Below are positions 6,615 through 7,944 of a stretch of 7,944 nucleotides of DNA, piece after piece. The notes below the pieces were generated by a model. It worked only from the letters and a program-made list of their open reading frames with translations. It did no database searches and was not told the origin of the DNA. Positions within the stretch are counted from its first letter, which is position 1. Every line of letters begins with the position of its first letter. The translations under genes and the position numbers were made by a program. This stretch comes from Globobulimina sp. (lineage: Eukaryota; Foraminifera; Rotaliida), in NCBI GenBank assembly GCA_003354225.1, contig PIVH01000107.1, positions 1 to 7,944 on the forward strand. The letters are read 5' to 3'.

Positions 6615-7584
6615 TCATTTGTGGTACAAAAACTGTGAATGAGAGTTAATATTATATCCTGTTAAAATATTCCATTTTGTCACCGATGCCATTTGTATTT
6701 GCATGTGGGGGGAATTATAAAATGATACTGCAGGAATAACCTTATTCGGTAAATCTTTGTATACAATTCCAATATATTTCTGATTGTAATATAAGCAAAC
6801 ATTGTTATTATTTTTTCTAAAATCAAAAACCAAAGTAATTGTATCGCCTGCTTTTTTCACAATTTTTTGAGTGTATACTTTTGTTTCAAAATTATTCACA
6901 TCGCCACCATATGAATATATATAATCATAAATAGAAATTGAAAATTGCATATCCCTATTATCTTGACCCAGATATTTATGTCTCCAACATTTGATTGATT
7001 GCTGTGTTGGATATAAAACAAAACCCATATGAAACGAATACTGATTCGATTTCAACTTTGATTGGATTTTAAGGCAGTTGTGTACTTAGTGTCGTATTTG
7101 AGTTTGAGAAAATAATAAAATGCTGACATTCGTTGACAAAGCAGCCAAAAACTGTCTGCCTTGGTCAATCATATGTATACAGTGATATGAATAAAAGTGT
7201 TGAATGAATCTGATGAATAGTCATAGATTCATTTGGATAAACCCGAAAACACAAGAACACCGATCTTAAGTACACAACTACCTCAATTTCCCATTCAATT
7301 TTTTTGTAACCATCATCTGGCGATAATATATTGTTAGAAACTAATAACGCAGTCTGATAACGCTTGTGTACTGCACATGCGCAATATTCAACAAATTGGT
7401 TTTCTTTTGAAAATGTGAACTCAGATAACGAGCACAGTTCAGAATTAAATTCAAATCTAAATTGATACAAATAGACCATTGTATAAATATCTTGTGGTAC
7501 CAATATATCCCGGATTTGTCTGATGTATCCACTCAGCATCAAATGCATTTTGCTTGTTTTCATCTCTGGAGTTGACTTTGCCAT
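6615..7584 (-). CDS. SPRY-domain protein, two exons
   Basis: Exon 1 (7584-7282, 101 codons, ATG with A at -3 and G at +4) joins in phase 0 to exon 2 (7055-6615), giving 247 residues. The second open frame has no ATG at its start, which supports splicing. Residues 16-42 form a module (LSGYIRQIRDILVPQDIY...) that I associate, from memory, with the start of many protist proteins; its role is unknown. A SPRY/B30.2-like beta sandwich runs from about 95 to 225. It opens with W98-E-I-E, joined by the splice to L-K-S-N-Q-Y-S-F-H-M-G112, the spacing expected between the first SPRY strand and its conserved Gly. It continues through GDTITLVFDF (171-180), YYNQKYIGIVYKDLP and IPAVSFYNSPHMQIQM. SPRY domains usually bind protein partners and have no catalytic residues. 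No other domain is present, so it is probably a small adaptor. The partner is unknown. Confidence 0.75.
7056..7281 (-). other. 226-nt intron of the SPRY gene
   Basis: The donor is GAG|GTAGTT (G at 7281) and the acceptor is ATCAAAG| (AG at 7057-7056), both phase 0. Splicing joins the first SPRY strand (WEIE) to LKSNQYSFHMGF at the right spacing. Read-through would add 38 unrelated residues and stop at 7165. It is about four times longer than the other introns proposed in the window and is almost wholly made of the inverted-repeat element described separately. Confidence 0.7.
7072..7283. mobile_element. MITE/introner-like element with 23-bp terminal inverted repeats
   Basis: The ends at 7072-7094 and 7261-7283 are inverted copies matching at 19 of 23 positions, with a perfect 13-bp core AGTTGTGTACTTA (7076-7088) and its complement (7267-7279). 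Both begin with AGG at the outer edge. The interior has no coding potential. It contains a 9-bp hairpin stem, AATGAATCT (7203-7211) with AGATTCATT (7225-7233), extended inside by ATGA/TCAT. A total of 212 bp with terminal repeats and no open frame matches a non-autonomous DNA transposon. No convincing target-site duplication is visible next to the repeats. The 5' splice site of the host intron lies two bases inside one repeat, and the 3' splice site lies 16 bases outside the other. Confidence 0.55.
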
Positions 7585-7729
7585 GATTTTGACGTTTTAT
7601 TTAGCCAAGACAAAAAAACTTACTTTCTCTCACTTTGTGTTGTTCAAACAAGCAAATGCAAACAAATCAATGTACGTGTCATTATAATCAGGTAAAGCGT
7701 GAAGTTGGCAAAGCATATTTACATAAAAA
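7585..7729 (-). promoter_or_regulatory. Upstream region of the SPRY gene
   Basis: This 145-bp gap lies between the SPRY start codon and the TGA of the partial gene at the right edge. On the minus strand it holds an excellent 5' splice-site word GTAAGT followed by T7 at 7623-7612, and a CTAAAT branch-like word nearer the ATG. A small 5' UTR intron is possible, but no clear acceptor precedes the ATG. No TATA box is evident. Confidence 0.25.
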
Positions 7730-7944
7730 TCAGAAAAATCCAAAACAATTACAACTTTTTGGTGCAACAACTTGTGTTTTATTAACATCTCCATCTGTTG
7801 TAATAGTGGAAGAACTCGATGGTTTTCGCGCAATCTCTGTGCGATCGCTTTCATTCTTTTGATTGCTTGGCTCCTCCTCAATAATTGGTGCATGCCATTC
7901 GTTTTCTTGTTCCTCCTCTGTTTCATAAATGTCGTGTTCTTCAT
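7730..7944 (-). CDS. C-terminal part of an unknown protein with acidic tail, cut by the window edge
   Basis: Reading on the minus strand from G7942 gives 70 residues to a TGA at 7732-7730. The stretch is rich in Glu, Asp, Ser, Asn and Thr, with EETEEE-like blocks and a serine/threonine run, and ends in K-S-C-N-C-F-G-F-F. This looks like a disordered cytosolic C-terminal tail, and the two cysteines near the end could be lipidated; that is inference. An overlapping frame is open from the edge to 7630 (104 residues). It is basic and Met/Arg/Leu-rich, as expected for the shifted frame of a GAA/GAG-rich coding stretch, so I prefer the acidic frame. No domain is recognisable and the rest of the gene is outside the window. 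Confidence 0.45.
   Translation of the reverse strand, partial: EEHDIYETEEEQENEWHAPIIEEEPSNQKNESDRTEIARKPSSSSTITTDGDVNKTQVVAPKSCNCFGFF

Noticed and set aside
7612-7623. GTAAGT plus T7 as the donor of a 5' UTR intron before the SPRY gene
   Set aside because: No AG acceptor lies between it and the ATG at 7584. The first AGs fall inside the coding start, so the case is not made.
1-7944. CRISPR array, tRNA/rRNA genes, bacterial operon or defence system, giant-virus origin
   Set aside because: No regular repeat-spacer pattern, no cloverleaf or rRNA-like segment, and no Shine-Dalgarno-led operon structure. Spliceosomal-type introns in at least two genes and no viral hallmark gene point to a cellular eukaryote.

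Overview
This window is nuclear DNA from an AT-rich, gene-dense single-celled eukaryote. Three things point that way. Short GT..AG introns restore reading frames exactly. The protein types are eukaryotic: a Ser/Thr-type protein kinase, a type II membrane glycosyltransferase with many N-glycosylation sequons, and a SPRY-domain protein. There are no Shine-Dalgarno-led operons. The standard genetic code fits. The lineage cannot be fixed from the sequence. The N-terminal module of the SPRY protein recalls proteins of amoeboid or rhizarian-type protists, but that is an impression from memory.

Layout. A 12-helix MFS-type transporter gene (106-1773, +) has one 63-nt intron. It is convergent with a minus-strand gene (2128-3786) for an uncharacterised protein with an HxE...H...R signature like that of 2-oxoglutarate/Fe(II) oxygenases; its last part is probably a second exon. 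The 354 bp between the two stop codons hold a cluster of about nine CCTGGT-type repeats in both orientations, then a GT-rich tract. Next on the minus strand are a protein kinase (4039-about 5058, 5' exon unresolved), a GT8/glycogenin-like glycosyltransferase (5229-6557), a two-exon SPRY-domain gene (6615-7584), and the C-terminal part of a further gene running off the right edge (7730-7944). Gaps between minus-strand genes are about 60-250 bp.

The genes look like ordinary neighbours rather than parts of one pathway, and I see no evidence of a new multi-gene system. The most unusual element is the 226-nt intron of the SPRY gene. It almost coincides with a 212-bp segment bounded by 23-bp imperfect terminal inverted repeats with a perfect 13-bp core, and the 5' splice site lies inside one repeat. 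This is what an intron made by insertion of a small DNA transposon (an introner) would look like. Other structured DNA includes a 52-bp cruciform containing two octamer-like words in the promoter of the oxygenase-like gene, and a hairpin plus T7 run at the left edge.
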